Of a stretch of 24,268 nt of DNA, positions 1 through 9,765 are shown piece after piece (the stretch's first letter is position 1; each line of letters begins with the position of its first letter). Under the pieces are notes generated by a model. That model searched no databases, was not told where the DNA came from, and saw nothing but the letters and a program-made list of their open reading frames with translations. The stretch is from positions 1 through 24,268 of the forward strand of contig WION01000692.1 in the NCBI GenBank assembly GCA_015039365.1, given 5' to 3'. Source of the stretch: Amanita rubescens. Its lineage: Eukaryota; Basidiomycota; Agaricomycetes; Agaricales; Amanitaceae. The translations under genes and the position numbers were made by a program.

Positions 1-1961
1 CGTAACGCGGTCGCTTGGGAGTCCTCTTTAGACAGGGAAACGTCCCCCATAGTATCCGCTTCTTTGCACAGCCGTTTCGCGAGGAATACAACGCACTCAA
101 CCAGCGATGATAAAAAGGCAGTGGATGCGACTGAGCGTTGCAATGAACTAAGCGCGCGGCTATCGACGGCTGCCCACATCGCCGTGAATAGATCGGAGGA
201 TGGGAATGAGGAACTGAAAAGCATCTGACGACGCGTTTGAGCACATAGATTACGAATCGACGCTTTCTGGACGTACGGTTTTGGGATGGTTGACAAAAAT
301 GACCAAAACGGCGGGGTATCCTTGGAGAGGGGAACCGGAACATCCGGAACCCAAAAAATTGAGGAACTCGCGATAGGCAGAGGACGAGCCACAAGTCATG
401 CTATGGGTTAGTTTTTCCGACGCTCCTTGCCCACCATTTTCGTCTTCACTGCTTTCGTCGTTTTCATCGCCCTCGGCTTCCCGGACGTTATCTACGACCC
501 AACAGCTCGGGTGGTCTGTAGTCAAAGAGCGTGAGTGAGACCAGGTATGCAGATTGAGCCGTACCTCGCAAAAATGTTAGCAGAGGTTGCCACATAACTG
601 CATGTACATTCGTATCCGTCTCAATCCACGCAGACCGTAGTACAGCAGTGCTCAACGTTGGGAGCAACGAAAGAACATATTCTAAGAACGGTCAGGAGAA
701 CACAGCAGTTCCCCGAGCTTTCATCCTTACCTTTCGGTAATCTCACAGTACTTTGAAGGAGTGCCCAAGCAGACTTGCGGACGATTGGCTGAGCATAACC
801 AAAACTTTCCAACCCTGTAGCAAATGGGCAGTTGTCGGCTGAACAGAGGGCACTCCATAAAGCAGGATTCGGAAGAATAGAAGACATGCTTTTATACGAT
901 TCTGAACTTGATTCTACGCGAGCGTTAGTAAACATCCTCGACGAAATCAGAAGCGCATTACCGAGGACCCATTTGATGGCGCCAATAGCTCCGTATCTGA
1001 TCCTCGCCCCCTTATCTTGGTCACTCTCCTCGACTTCGTCACCTTTTCCACGGGCGCTTTGATCAGCTTCTTTCCGAGCGGGCACCGGTGTCGCGCGAAT
1101 GCCTGACTTTTTATGGGCTGGCGGAGGCGGAGCTGTAGGGGGAGCCGGGTTAAGATGTGCATAGAGACCCAACGGGTCCAACGCCGCATTTTGAATAAAG
1201 CTTATGAGCGACCCCAGCAATTCGCCTTCCAGTCGCAACTGATACTCTGATGGAGCACCGGGAGTAGTGGTCACTGTAGCATTCCACGATTTCGAAGCGG
1301 CCTCGGATACCGCTCGGTCAACGTCATGCGCGGCCATACACCACGTTCCGACTACGCTCTCGACCTGAGATGCCGATGCCGATTCACGAATGAAAAATAA
1401 CATCTGATCACGGACGGAAGGGATTTCGCACAACGATGTATGTAGCGTTGCCGTCAGCGCGCGTATTCGTCTCGACGAGTGCAGGAAAAGCGAGAATACA
1501 TGATGGAACTGGTAGTCACCGCTGAATATAAATTGATCGCAAGTATAGGGTTATCTACGCACCCATACTGGTAGCATCTCGGCCAAGGTATCCGCAACGC
1601 CCTCTTTCCCTCCATCCTTAGTACATTCATCGACCCAGGAAAGCTGAAGATCTTCCAACGCGCGAATTTTCGTGACTTCTGCTTTCTTACCTAGACTACG
1701 GAGTACTACCAGCAACTCCGGGGGTAGAGAATGTGCAAGGCCAGTTGTGTCAAGGGGGTCTGGTTGGGGAGGAAGAGGCTTGACGGGTGGAATGTACATC
1801 TTTTGACGCGGTTCCTGCTTCTTTCCCTTTCCCTTCCCTTTCGGTTTCTTCTCCTTCGACGGTGAGGGATCCTCTGGTTGGTTCTGAGCGCCGGCGGCCC
1901 GCTTCGCATGCTTCTTGCGCGTCCCAGACGAAGCGGACGACTTTGAATTCCCCTTCACCAT
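1..1961 (-). CDS. LTN1: Listerin E3 ubiquitin ligase, N-terminal part (runs off left edge)
   Basis: Listerin (Ltn1/Rkr1) ubiquitinates nascent chains stuck on split 60S ribosomal subunits. I model exons 1961-1563, 1508-731, 681-565, 515-277 and 213-1 (continuing outside). Introns of 49-54 nt have GT...AG ends and consistent phases for the first four exons. The start MVKGNSKSSAS is followed by a Lys/Gly-rich basic stretch, then LPPELLVVLRSLGKK and HSSRRIRALTATLHTSL, then CMAAHDVDRAVSEAASKSW and VLRSAWIETDTNVHAVMW, which I recognise as the listerin N-terminal HEAT-like region. An acidic patch lies in exon 4. About 580 codons are in view; the family is usually 1,500-1,800 aa, so the C-terminal RING is off the window. 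The end of exon 4 has a frame conflict at the A5 run 295-299 (see findings); as the sequence stands, an acceptor giving exon 5 from 224 would keep frame but fits the family less well. Confidence 0.9.
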
Positions 1962-2181
1962 TCGCTCTACGTGGAGAGGGTGAGATGCTGAGATGACAAT
2001 CTAGTCCAAAAGTGAAATGAGTCTTCGAGTGCAAGGAATCTTATCAGTCAGACGCCCCAACTCAGATGTGGCTGTGCTCGAGAGAGCATCATTCGATTCA
2101 AAAAGTGGATGTCAGTGGCATAGTAACTGAATTATGATGATAGAAATTTGAAGTAAGAAAGGCCAAAAACCACAGCACCCA

Positions 2182-2338
2182 GGATTCCCGCGTGGTCCCC
2201 CACCGTGGTACTAACTAGGCGGCACTCTGGTTGACTGCGCAGATCGGACGGGATGCGGTGCTTTCAGAGTCCTATGGCCGTGGATAAACTCATGATTTCT
2301 AGGCAACCTATAAACCATTTTTCTGGGGTGTTTCCACC
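2182..2338. repeat. Dispersed repeat, copy A
   Basis: This stretch resembles 6326-6430 in the same orientation. Shared blocks include GATTCCCG/GGTTCCCG, a CCACCGTG block, GACTGCGCA, an exact 18-mer (2258-2275 equals 6383-6400) and a final GTGTTTCCA. Copy A carries about 40 extra bases between the 18-mer and the end. With copy B it brackets the lineage-specific block between LTN1 and NAA15. It could be a solo terminal repeat, a MITE or a duplicated transcript end; I cannot tell which. The rest of 1962-2722 holds no gene I can support. Confidence 0.6.
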
Positions 2339-2722
2339 CAGTAAATACACACACTCCTCTGTACGTTCTCGTCTCTCCAAATGTGCCTCGTATTCTTTTC
2401 TGGTTAATAGACACGATCCCCCACTCTATAGCCCATCGGGTCCCTCCCGTCACGCGAACAGGTGTTGGCTCGCAGCCGTATAGCTCAAATACCATCCACT
2501 TTCACGACAATCCCTCTTCCCTCTCCCCGTCGAAGGACCGCTTGTTGCCAATCAAAGGATGCTTGAGGGGTAGCGATAATCCAAGGTAGGAGGGAGCTCC
2601 GAGTCCGGGAGCTCTCCAAGAATCCGGCACGGCTTCTAGAGCCATGTACTATCCTTGTTGCGATCGAAAGGAGAGAGGGGAAGGAGGCGAGACGGCCGTG
2701 TTGCGTGGTTAGAGCGTAAGGT

Positions 2723-3044
2723 GTGTCCCTGATCCTTTTCATTTCATCCTTTCGTTGTATGCCGTTCGTTGACTCGATTGCTAGGATAGAATCGGACGAT
2801 GGTTATTCAACGATCGATCCACGGATGGGAAGCAGAGAGGAGGTGGGGACTGGCACATGTATATGGTCCCGGGATAATAGATTTCTCCCCCACACGACGT
2901 GCTTTGGGGAGAATGGAATGGATAAAGATACCAGGTAAGCCCTGATATCGTTCCTGTCTATACAGCTAACGCGCGTCTGCATTCAGACGCGTATTCCGCA
3001 TTGGTCGCGAGGGTTTGATCCCTCGCGCGGTTCGACAAGCATGA
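2723..3044 (+). CDS. Possible small spliced gene, unknown function
   Basis: I do not recognise this protein. A 52-nt intron (2935-2986) looks real: donor GTAAGC, a CTAAC branch-point-like site near 2967 and acceptor TTCAG. Joining 2723-2934 to 2987-3044 keeps frame and gives 89 aa ending FRIGREGLIPRAVRQA then TGA. The ATG at 2723 may be inside a longer gene whose earlier exons I cannot place; a second candidate intron (GTGTGT at about 2720 to CTAG near 2784) would change the start. GC content rises sharply in the second exon, and all three frames are partly open there. The intron is more convincing than the protein. Confidence 0.3.
2972..2991 (+). other. Hairpin across a predicted 3' splice site
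   Basis: CGCGTCTG and CAGACGCG pair perfectly (8 bp) around a CATT loop. The CAG at 2984-2986 is the predicted acceptor of the 2935-2986 intron, so the acceptor would be held in the stem in RNA. A second perfect 8-bp hairpin (CGCGAGGG, TTTGAT loop, CCCTCGCG) follows at 3006-3027. The pairing is seen directly; any role in splicing is inference. Confidence 0.6.
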
Positions 3045-3479
3045 GACAGGCTCAAGAACTGCCCGTATGAGCTATCGACGGAAACGGGAGCTGAGGAAGC
3101 GCGACGAGGGGCGCGGGTGAGCGAGATAGGTCCGTTGGTGAGTCCTTTCTTATTTGAACGACTATAAGAGACAGTTGATTCATGTAAGTTTTACAGCTCT
3201 GGCAGTGAAAACAATCTTATTTGTCGAAAATGATGGGCCAAACCGCCACTTATCCGGATTGTCTTCGTCGGGAGGGTTCATGGCGGATATACCTAATTGC
3301 GAGAGTCAGTAGTGAATTAGGGGTTGCATTCAAGAGTGCTGACTGCGGCCAGTTTCGGAGTCGGAATTATCCTTGTTGGTGTCATCACCAAGGATGCGAG
3401 TTGATGAGGCAATCTCCAGACGATCAGATTGTCCGTATTGAGAGCGAACTCCAGGAGGAAACTCTACATTCCAGTACGG

Positions 3480-4731
3480 TCAGAGAGGCTCCGGGAATGA
3501 GTGAAGCACCTCACCGCTTGCGTCACTGCATTCACCACTGTCCCCAGCCCCGTCCCCACCCGTCATGGTAGCCTTCATTTTTCCCCTTTTGGCGGATGGA
3601 CTACCTTCGCCACTGGCGTTCTTCCTCTTAGACTGCCTCCTCACACCTTCCCTTGACCCCCCACCACCGCCTCTATCATTACTCGGCCCATCGCCTCTAC
3701 CACTGCCACGACCACCGCTACGACCACTGCCTGGCCCACCGCTACCACTAGGGCCACTGCCATCAGAATTTTTCACCATGAGATGGCCGACAATCCTCCT
3801 TGCCAATAAAATATCCTCGCAGTCGGACAAATCATTTTGTAGTCGTGCCATCAGCGCAGCAAAGATAGCCCCTGCGAAAACTGGCAACCGCCAGTAACGT
3901 TTCTCCTCGAATCCTGCGACACCAGGTGCAAGCGGTACTCTGTCAAAATTCAAGTGGGTATCGTCTTCAATGCCCAACGAGTCAAAGATGCGAGCGACGT
4001 TCTCCGCAGTGGCGGAAGTGTTAGCAGGGGCTTCTCGGAATTCATTGTTAAGAATGACGGACAGGCCTGGTAGGTGTGGGGTAGACATGAGATCTCCAGC
4101 TGCTGTACTTGGATCAAGGGTAACCAGTGTGAAAAGCCCTAAGTATGGGATGATGGCGACAGGGTCGGGTAAATCCACTGGTGTCCCGTTCAAAGCCTCC
4201 GCCAGAAGATCGACGACCTGATCGCCGAAGTCTCAGCTCAGCGCGGAAGCCTGAACGGAGAAGATGGCGCACCTCGTGTAGCGGTTTCAGACCCTTGCGA
4301 GTAGACTTGACATATTTTTCGAGGTACTGGAGGATCGGGATCGGGAGAGACAGGACAATGAGATTTTTGGTGAAGAGGGCGTAGCAATTTGAGCACTCTA
4401 GTATAATATCCCATCTACCCGCAAACACAGAATACAGTTAACCTCACTTACGAACAAGGGCATTCGTTTCTGAACTCCTTTTAAATCCTTCTTGTAAAAC
4501 GCCAAGTCTAACTGCATTGCGAAGCTAAGGAGCACTAATGTCAGAACTTGGACGATATTATACCATGACTTTGCTGCGAACCTGATGTTCCCCCTGTGTA
4601 GCTGCATCAAGTACATGCATGCATTCAGTCGTGCTGATCCAGGCCAGGAAAATCACACAGCGATATTGGTAGGTCCCGCGAATCTTGTTTTTAACAGACA
4701 CCGAGAAAGAGGCTTGGGACTCTCCCGCCAT
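3480..4731 (-). pseudogene. HNH-endonuclease-like family protein, frame-broken and with altered motif
   Basis: I model exons 4731-4582, 4511-4452 and 4395-3480, with introns of 70 and 56 nt, both GT...AG and in phase. The start MAGESQASFSVSVKN leads to RCVIF...CMHVLDAATQGEHQ, then CSNCYALFTKN. This layout (Cys pair, Cys-x-His, then CxxC-His) matches basidiomycete HNH-type proteins, but here the first CxxC reads CxxF and the His after the second CxxC is Tyr. Exon 3 begins in one frame and must shift by one nucleotide near 4236-4242 to reach the long downstream frame (FGDQVVDLLAEALNGTPVDL...). That C-terminal part is well formed and ends in a Gly/Ser/Arg-rich tail with basic clusters (QSKRKN, AKRGKMK) that could be nuclear signals. 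With one base removed the product would be about 374 aa. Decay is likely; a sequencing error or a missed intron could also explain the shift. Confidence 0.6.
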
Positions 4732-5125
4732 GGAGGTTCTGGGGGCAGGACGCGAGTGACACGACGTTCGTAGCAGTACTAGTATAATCAGATCCCAATA
4801 CCAGTTGCCATGAAATAGAGTCGGCGCTACTGTCAGAGCTATCGGCTCCCGACGAAAAAGGATGCGTCCGTTGGTATTGGGTTGTGTGATTATATAGACA
4901 ATGCGTGCGTAGTTAAAATACTAGAAGCGCTTAGTCCATGGTGTCGTCACCCGTCTAACCTCTACTACCGCGTCGTGATACTCTCCTAGTCCGTGGCTCG
5001 TATTTCCTTACATCTCAAACCTCGACGAGTACGTCAGACTGAGCAAAGTTGCTCAATTTGTAGTCCGTAGATAGGATGGTACATAGTACAATAGATTATA
5101 ATGCCGTGTTCAAATGTTCATAGTA
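4732..5125. other. Gene-free spacer with a short inverted-repeat element
   Basis: I see no gene here. At 4783-4894 two inverted ends face each other: TATAATCA then CCCAATACC on the left, GGTATTGGG then TGATTATA on the right. If the ends are TAATCA and TGATTA, each is flanked by TA, as in Tc1/mariner-type MITEs. The spacer presumably also holds the promoter of the HNH-like gene. Confidence 0.5.
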
Positions 5126-6220
5126 CTAGTGAAGTGGCTGAACATAGATGTGATACTCGAGAATCTGTTGCTGGTGGTGTTCCCCTGCAATACTGTTAGT
5201 GAAGGGTGATGGTAGAACAGTCAAATGACTTGCTTGTGCATAGTAACAGTCTAAGAACTCCTGGTACTTTCTTTCGTACCCATTAACCGGCTTTTCCACT
5301 TCGTCCATGCCATGGGGTATAGAACCGTCGTTGCGGACACAACCGCATTCTAAGCGTGTTTCAGCTTCATCGGTGAATGCAACATTTAATCGATCCTGAG
5401 CGCCTTGTCGCCGCGCGAGACACGCGATAGCGAGACATGTCATGCGCGCGAACCAAAAACAGTTCCTGTCCACCGTGTGGTATCGCTGGCCAAGTTGGTC
5501 CACGACGATACTACGGAGGAGTGTAGCGAGCTGCATTAAATTCATAGAAAACGTGCCATCGGTAGCAAGGATCCATGTGACCCGGGCGTCACCATACAAC
5601 TTTTGAGTGGTGTTAGCCGATATGTCCACTTCCAGCGCTGTGTCATTGGCTAATTTCCTGTTAGCCGACCCCCTGGCCCTGAGTTTCAAAATAGATGCAA
5701 GGTTGACAGTCCGTTTGACAGTCCGTTCGACCAGTAGATTATAGTGCTCTTTATCGTCTTCGGACCATAGAGTAAATACGATGGATTTTAGACCTCGCTG
5801 CTTGTATATTGTGACGCGTTGTACCTGGCACCTGTCTAGAAGAGGGCGTGGTACCGGTATGTACGCCATCCGTGTTAAGCAGTAGAAATGTGTGATCGCG
5901 ATCTTCCCTCCCGGGTGGGACGTCCGTAACTCGTTGAAGAGGGGCCGCACCGACATGACGGGAGAGATGCAGGGGGATGCCTTTTTGCATTCCTTTATAT
6001 TGCATACTTTTTTGCTAACTTGAACGTGAAGCGCAATTGCGATCGCGATGCTGTAGCAGTATGATGTCATTATCATCCAATGCTTTTCTGTTTTTGGGTT
6101 ATATAATTGTACCCAAGATGGTATACTAAAGATTACCGTACCGGCTGGTTGTAGCTCTTGATTTATATGTCTCACGTCTTCCGGATAACGCACGGTGACC
6201 TCAACCCCTAAAAAACACAC
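5126..6220 (-). CDS. Unnamed protein with Asn-Cys motif; possible LRAT/NlpC-like fold
   Basis: This is a single uninterrupted reading frame of 364 codons. A start at the Met encoded at 5956 (MSVRPLFNELRTSHPGG, 276 aa) looks more natural, because the first 88 residues are compositionally different and may be 5' untranslated or intronic. I recall similar unnamed Agaricomycete proteins but no function. Two motifs stand out: DDKEHYNLLVER (His about residue 159 of the long form) and YHTVDRNCFWFARM (Cys about 254). His before Asn-Cys recalls the permuted thiol fold of LRAT-like proteins, where NCEHF carries the catalytic Cys. That link is inference only. There is no signal peptide or clear membrane segment in the short form. 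It points the same way as the HNH-like gene and NAA15. Confidence 0.6.
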   Translation of the reverse strand: MCFLGVEVTVRYPEDVRHINQELQPAGTVIFSIPSWVQLYNPKTEKHWMIMTSYCYSIAIAIALHVQVSKKVCNIKECKKASPCISPVMSVRPLFNELRTSHPGGKIAITHFYCLTRMAYIPVPRPLLDRCQVQRVTIYKQRGLKSIVFTLWSEDDKEHYNLLVERTVKRTVNLASILKLRARGSANRKLANDTALEVDISANTTQKLYGDARVTWILATDGTFSMNLMQLATLLRSIVVDQLGQRYHTVDRNCFWFARMTCLAIACLARRQGAQDRLNVAFTDEAETRLECGCVRNDGSIPHGMDEVEKPVNGYERKYQEFLDCYYAQASHLTVLPSPFTNSIAGEHHQQQILEYHIYVQPLH

Positions 6221-6325
6221 ATGGGAGCATTGAATTTAAATGCCGCCGTTAGCAAGCTATTTACTTCCCACAGTATAGGCAACATGAAAAGTGTATCTAC
6301 TGCGTAACAAAGTTCACGTTCTTCC

Positions 6326-6430
6326 GGGTTCCCGTACCTTGACCCTCCACCGTGACTGGGGGCCGACTGCGCAAAATCGGACGTGCTTTCAGAGTCCTAT
6401 CAACCATAAGTTTGCTGGCGGTGTTTCCAT
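6326..6430. repeat. Dispersed repeat, copy B
   Basis: This is the second copy of the 2182-2338 repeat, same orientation, with the exact 18-mer at 6383-6400. It lies just past the 3' end of NAA15, in the gap between that gene and the Asn-Cys protein gene. The rest of 6221-6494 shows no gene. Confidence 0.6.
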
Positions 6431-6494
6431 GCCACAACAAGTATTCATGTCCTCCAGTTTCACTACATAAATACAACTAGCCATCATACTCCCT

Positions 6495-9400
6495 CTATTT
6501 ACCATCAACGCCTGCTTTTGCACCCCCACCTGACGTTCCATCAAGCTCTAGCGACTCGTAATTCCCAGCAGCAAGGACCTGCTGCCGAAGTTGCGCCTGG
6601 TCCTCAGCCGTCTTGAAAGCCGTTGACAACGGGAATTTCGCGTCGCAAGCGGCCCGAAACTCGTCTAATCGTGGGGAAGATATCGAAGACAGGAAAATGA
6701 CAATGAGTTGCGCAGTCTAGTGTTCCCAAAGTTTTAGGTAAAGGAAGGAAAAGGGAGAGGGACTGTAACTATACCTTTATATCCAATGACACGCCTTCTC
6801 CCAATGCACCAAATACGATGTTTTCAACTTCTTCCCGCGGCGTATGAAGTACGTTGGCAGCCACTTTGGCCGCAGCGAGTACGGCCAGTGCAGAACCAGA
6901 GTGTTTTTGGAGGTATTGGGTATTAAAAGTCTCGGTGGAGACGCCCTCTGGGAAAATGAGGGGTAGACTTTCTGAAACAACAGGTCCCACAGGCGCAGGT
7001 GGTTCTTGTGGGAGAGAGGATACTAGACAAAGTTAGATGCAATAATTGAAAAAGTAGGACAATGGCACCTGTTTGCTTGAAATGTACAATCCGGAAATGC
7101 AGTTCGGGATGGTCGGAATCTAGTGACTGGGCTGTTTGGAGGGCTTTGATAGCCTGTAACAGTTTTCCTTTGGGAGCCATGGACGTCAAATCTCTTGACA
7201 TGTGCATATATCATCATGGCTTACTGCGTCGTATTGATACATCATAATGAACGAACCAGACATCGATATTGTCCGGCACGAGGGGGAGTAAAGAATTCAA
7301 TATTTTTGCGGCGTTTTCGAGAGCATCTGGACTTTGCAACAATTTAAGTCCATCTGGATCATCGTCTTTTGGAGGAGGGGCTTCCAAGCCTTTGTCCTCG
7401 TGCGATAGTTGAGGCGTAACTGCATGACATCTCAGACTTTCTTGTTATTGAAAGATAACTAGGCGGTACCCACCTTTCTTTGTTTCTTCTTGCGACTTTG
7501 AGGCGGCCTTTTTCGCTTTTTTCTTGGCCTTTTTCTCTTCATCCGTTAGCTGAGCTTCAAGGAATTCAGCAGCGGTCAAGCAATAGTCATATCGGGACGC
7601 ACGAGCATATAAAGCTGGGTCTGCCAGAGATGGGTTGTCGTGGACGGTTACAAAGATCTGTGAACATATTAGACGATAAAGTAATGAAATCATTAAGACG
7701 AACCTGCGCGGCCTTTATAGCCGAGGCGATATATGCAGGATGAGATCGAACTTGATCCTCCCACTTAAGGAGGCTAGTCCGTCCTGTGATACATCATTGG
7801 TGCTTACGGCTCTGAATCGTACTACTTACGTTAGATAAACATTGACGATGAACTTTCTTAGATTATATCCATGAAAATCGTATTGATCGTCCTCATACTC
7901 GTTGAAGACCTGGGACAAGAGTCAAGGATGAAAAGTAGCCTAGAGTGGCTTAATCACCTTTTCGATCGCTGCATATTTCTTCAAAGCAAGGTTTAACTTT
8001 CCAGTGCGGTAATAGGCGTCGGCCGACTCGGTCAGATACAGGAGCGATTGCATATCCTCTAAATCCGACGTAGGACTAGCGGCGTCTTTCTGTGAGAGAT
8101 CCACATCAATCCAAGTAATAACGGTCTTTGAGTCTCATTACCTTGGTAAACAAGCCGAGAATCGGACTGGCCTCGTCTACCATGTCAGCTCGGAGTAGAT
8201 ATTTACCGCATTTGGTATTGAGAAATCGATCCTGGCCATCTAAAAGTCTGGCGTCATTGGCACACCGCGCAGCACCCAAGAAGTCACCGCATCGTTTTAG
8301 GATCCGAGCTTTGAGCAAATGAAGATCAGGAAGGGTGGGCGTATGCTTCATGCTTGATTCTAGTATCGACAAAGCACGTTCATGGTGGCCTAGATATGAA
8401 TGGTGCTGAACGAGGAAGTAGAGAGTCCACAAGTAAGTGGTTGGCTCTTCTTCCGGGGGCGGAGTAGTATCAGGTTGTTGATCTTTGATAGACTCCTCCA
8501 CAATTTCTTCTATCGTTCGGCGCTTGAATTCGTCTTTATACAGGGCCTTGAGGTCGGCAAAAAGAGAAGGTATTCCCTTTTGTAGACTGGACAGAATATA
8601 GGACTTGACGAGCTCCTTGAATTCGTCTCCGGAAGCTATATTCAGAGCTAAGCGTTGGGGAGCCCTAGCTTTAGGTATCTCGGAGGAAAGTTGGCGAAGG
8701 GCTTGCAATGATTCCGGAGTTGGCTGATCTGAAACAGTGATAAATACGAAAGGCAACGGATTGGTATGTGGGTTACGCACCAAGGTTAAGACCTCGGCTC
8801 GAAAGGTAACCTTGGTAGTAGGCATAACTCTCAGGATTCTGTTCTATGAGGGAGTGCCAAGCATCCTTCGCTTCTTCAGACCCAAGACTCTGCAGGAGGC
8901 GAGCTAGATCAAACTAAGGGCATGACAGAGAAGTACAGAGAAGAAATAACCTCGATTCTCCATGACAGCTGTACGATCCACGATGATTCTGTCTTTGGCT
9001 TTTGAATCAAGCAGGGAAAGCGCTTGTCTTGTTTCACCAAGTTCTTCTAGCACACGAACGTGGTAGAGCATAGTTTCTGATTGTTCGACATCGTAATCGG
9101 GTAGATTCTAGTTTCAAAATCAAGAGAAAGTTACGAAAACAAGAGAAGATGCGCGCACTCTTAAAACTGTTTCATAATGTTCCAGAATATTCTTGGTTTG
9201 GACGAGGTTACCGTTTAGATGGTACGCGACAGCGAGTGCAAGCCAGTTCTGCCGTAGATTAGGACGAAGGCGGAGTAACGCGTATCGTGTCTCGACTAGG
9301 GCGTCAAAAAGGCGGAGCTGTGTTTGGAGTTGAGCGGTATCGCGGAGAATATTGAGGTTATCCTTGTCGAAACGTAGTGCCTGAGTGTATGATTTCAAAG

Positions 9401-9707
9401 CTTCCTCGTAATTTTTCTCCCCTTTCTGTATGAGACCGAATACATGCCAGCAGATATGGGATGTTAAATCGAGACGCATGCCCTTTTTGACGAGGTCCAA
9501 GCCATCATCTCTTTTGCCCATGTGAGTGAGGATGAGACCCTTCATACATATTGTTTCTCCGTGTTCAGGGTACTTTTTGAGGATCTGGTCAGCAGTTTTA
9601 AGACCTTTTTTGAGTTGACGAGTTTCGTAGAGAGAGAGAAGATCTTTAAAGAGGGAAGATTCCTTTGAAGGGAGAGCTCTCTTTTGAGGGGCGAGCAACC
9701 TCGACAT
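6495..9707 (-). CDS. NAA15: N-terminal acetyltransferase A auxiliary subunit
   Basis: NAA15 (Nat1) is the TPR-superhelix scaffold that binds the catalytic NAA10 and anchors NatA to ribosomes. I model 12 exons: 9707-9159, 9107-8951, 8903-8811, 8728-8142, 8089-7958, 7909-7830, 7773-7704, 7657-7474, 7419-7225, 7167-7069, 7022-6775, 6716-6495. All introns are GT...AG, 46-82 nt, with matching phases. The sum is 872 codons including the stop, so 871 aa, close to human NAA15 (866). Diagnostic stretches are KYPEHGETICMKGL, HICWHVFGLIQKGEKNYEEA, DKDNLNILRDTAQLQ, LRPNLRQNWLALAVAYHL, DRFLNTKCGKYLLRAD, EDDQYDFHGYNLRKF and a Lys-rich EEKKAKKKAKKAASK. The start at 9707 has a strong context (ACCGCC before ATG) and fits family N-termini; an in-frame ATG at 9764 would add 19 residues. 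I see no frameshift. Confidence 0.97.
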
Positions 9708-9765
9708 GGCGGTAAATCTAAAATCACAGTCCAAACACGCGCCGCGGCTGAGCCTTTCTCTCATG
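9705..9765. promoter_or_regulatory. Divergent NAA15/PDS5 start region with two shared CATG palindromes
   Basis: CATG occurs at 9705-9708 and 9762-9765, exactly 57 bp (19 codons) apart. Each gives an ATG on both strands, and all four are in frame: NAA15 can start at 9707 or 9764, PDS5 at 9706 or 9763. I prefer 9707 and 9763 by family N-termini, leaving 55 nt between the codons. That is too little for separate promoters and leaders, so transcripts probably overlap or start within the partner gene. I see no TATA box in the gap. Confidence 0.8.

Noticed and set aside
2211..2742. Two minus-strand frames of 94 and 85 codons
   Set aside because: They overlap the dispersed repeat and low-information sequence and show no recognisable motif or splice partners.
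3001..3036. A T-arm-like hairpin suggesting a tRNA
   Set aside because: The stem is 8 bp with a 6-nt loop, and no matching acceptor, D or anticodon arms were found.
3565..3897. A Pro/Leu-rich plus-strand frame
   Set aside because: It is the complement of the Gly/Ser/Arg-rich tail of the HNH-like gene.
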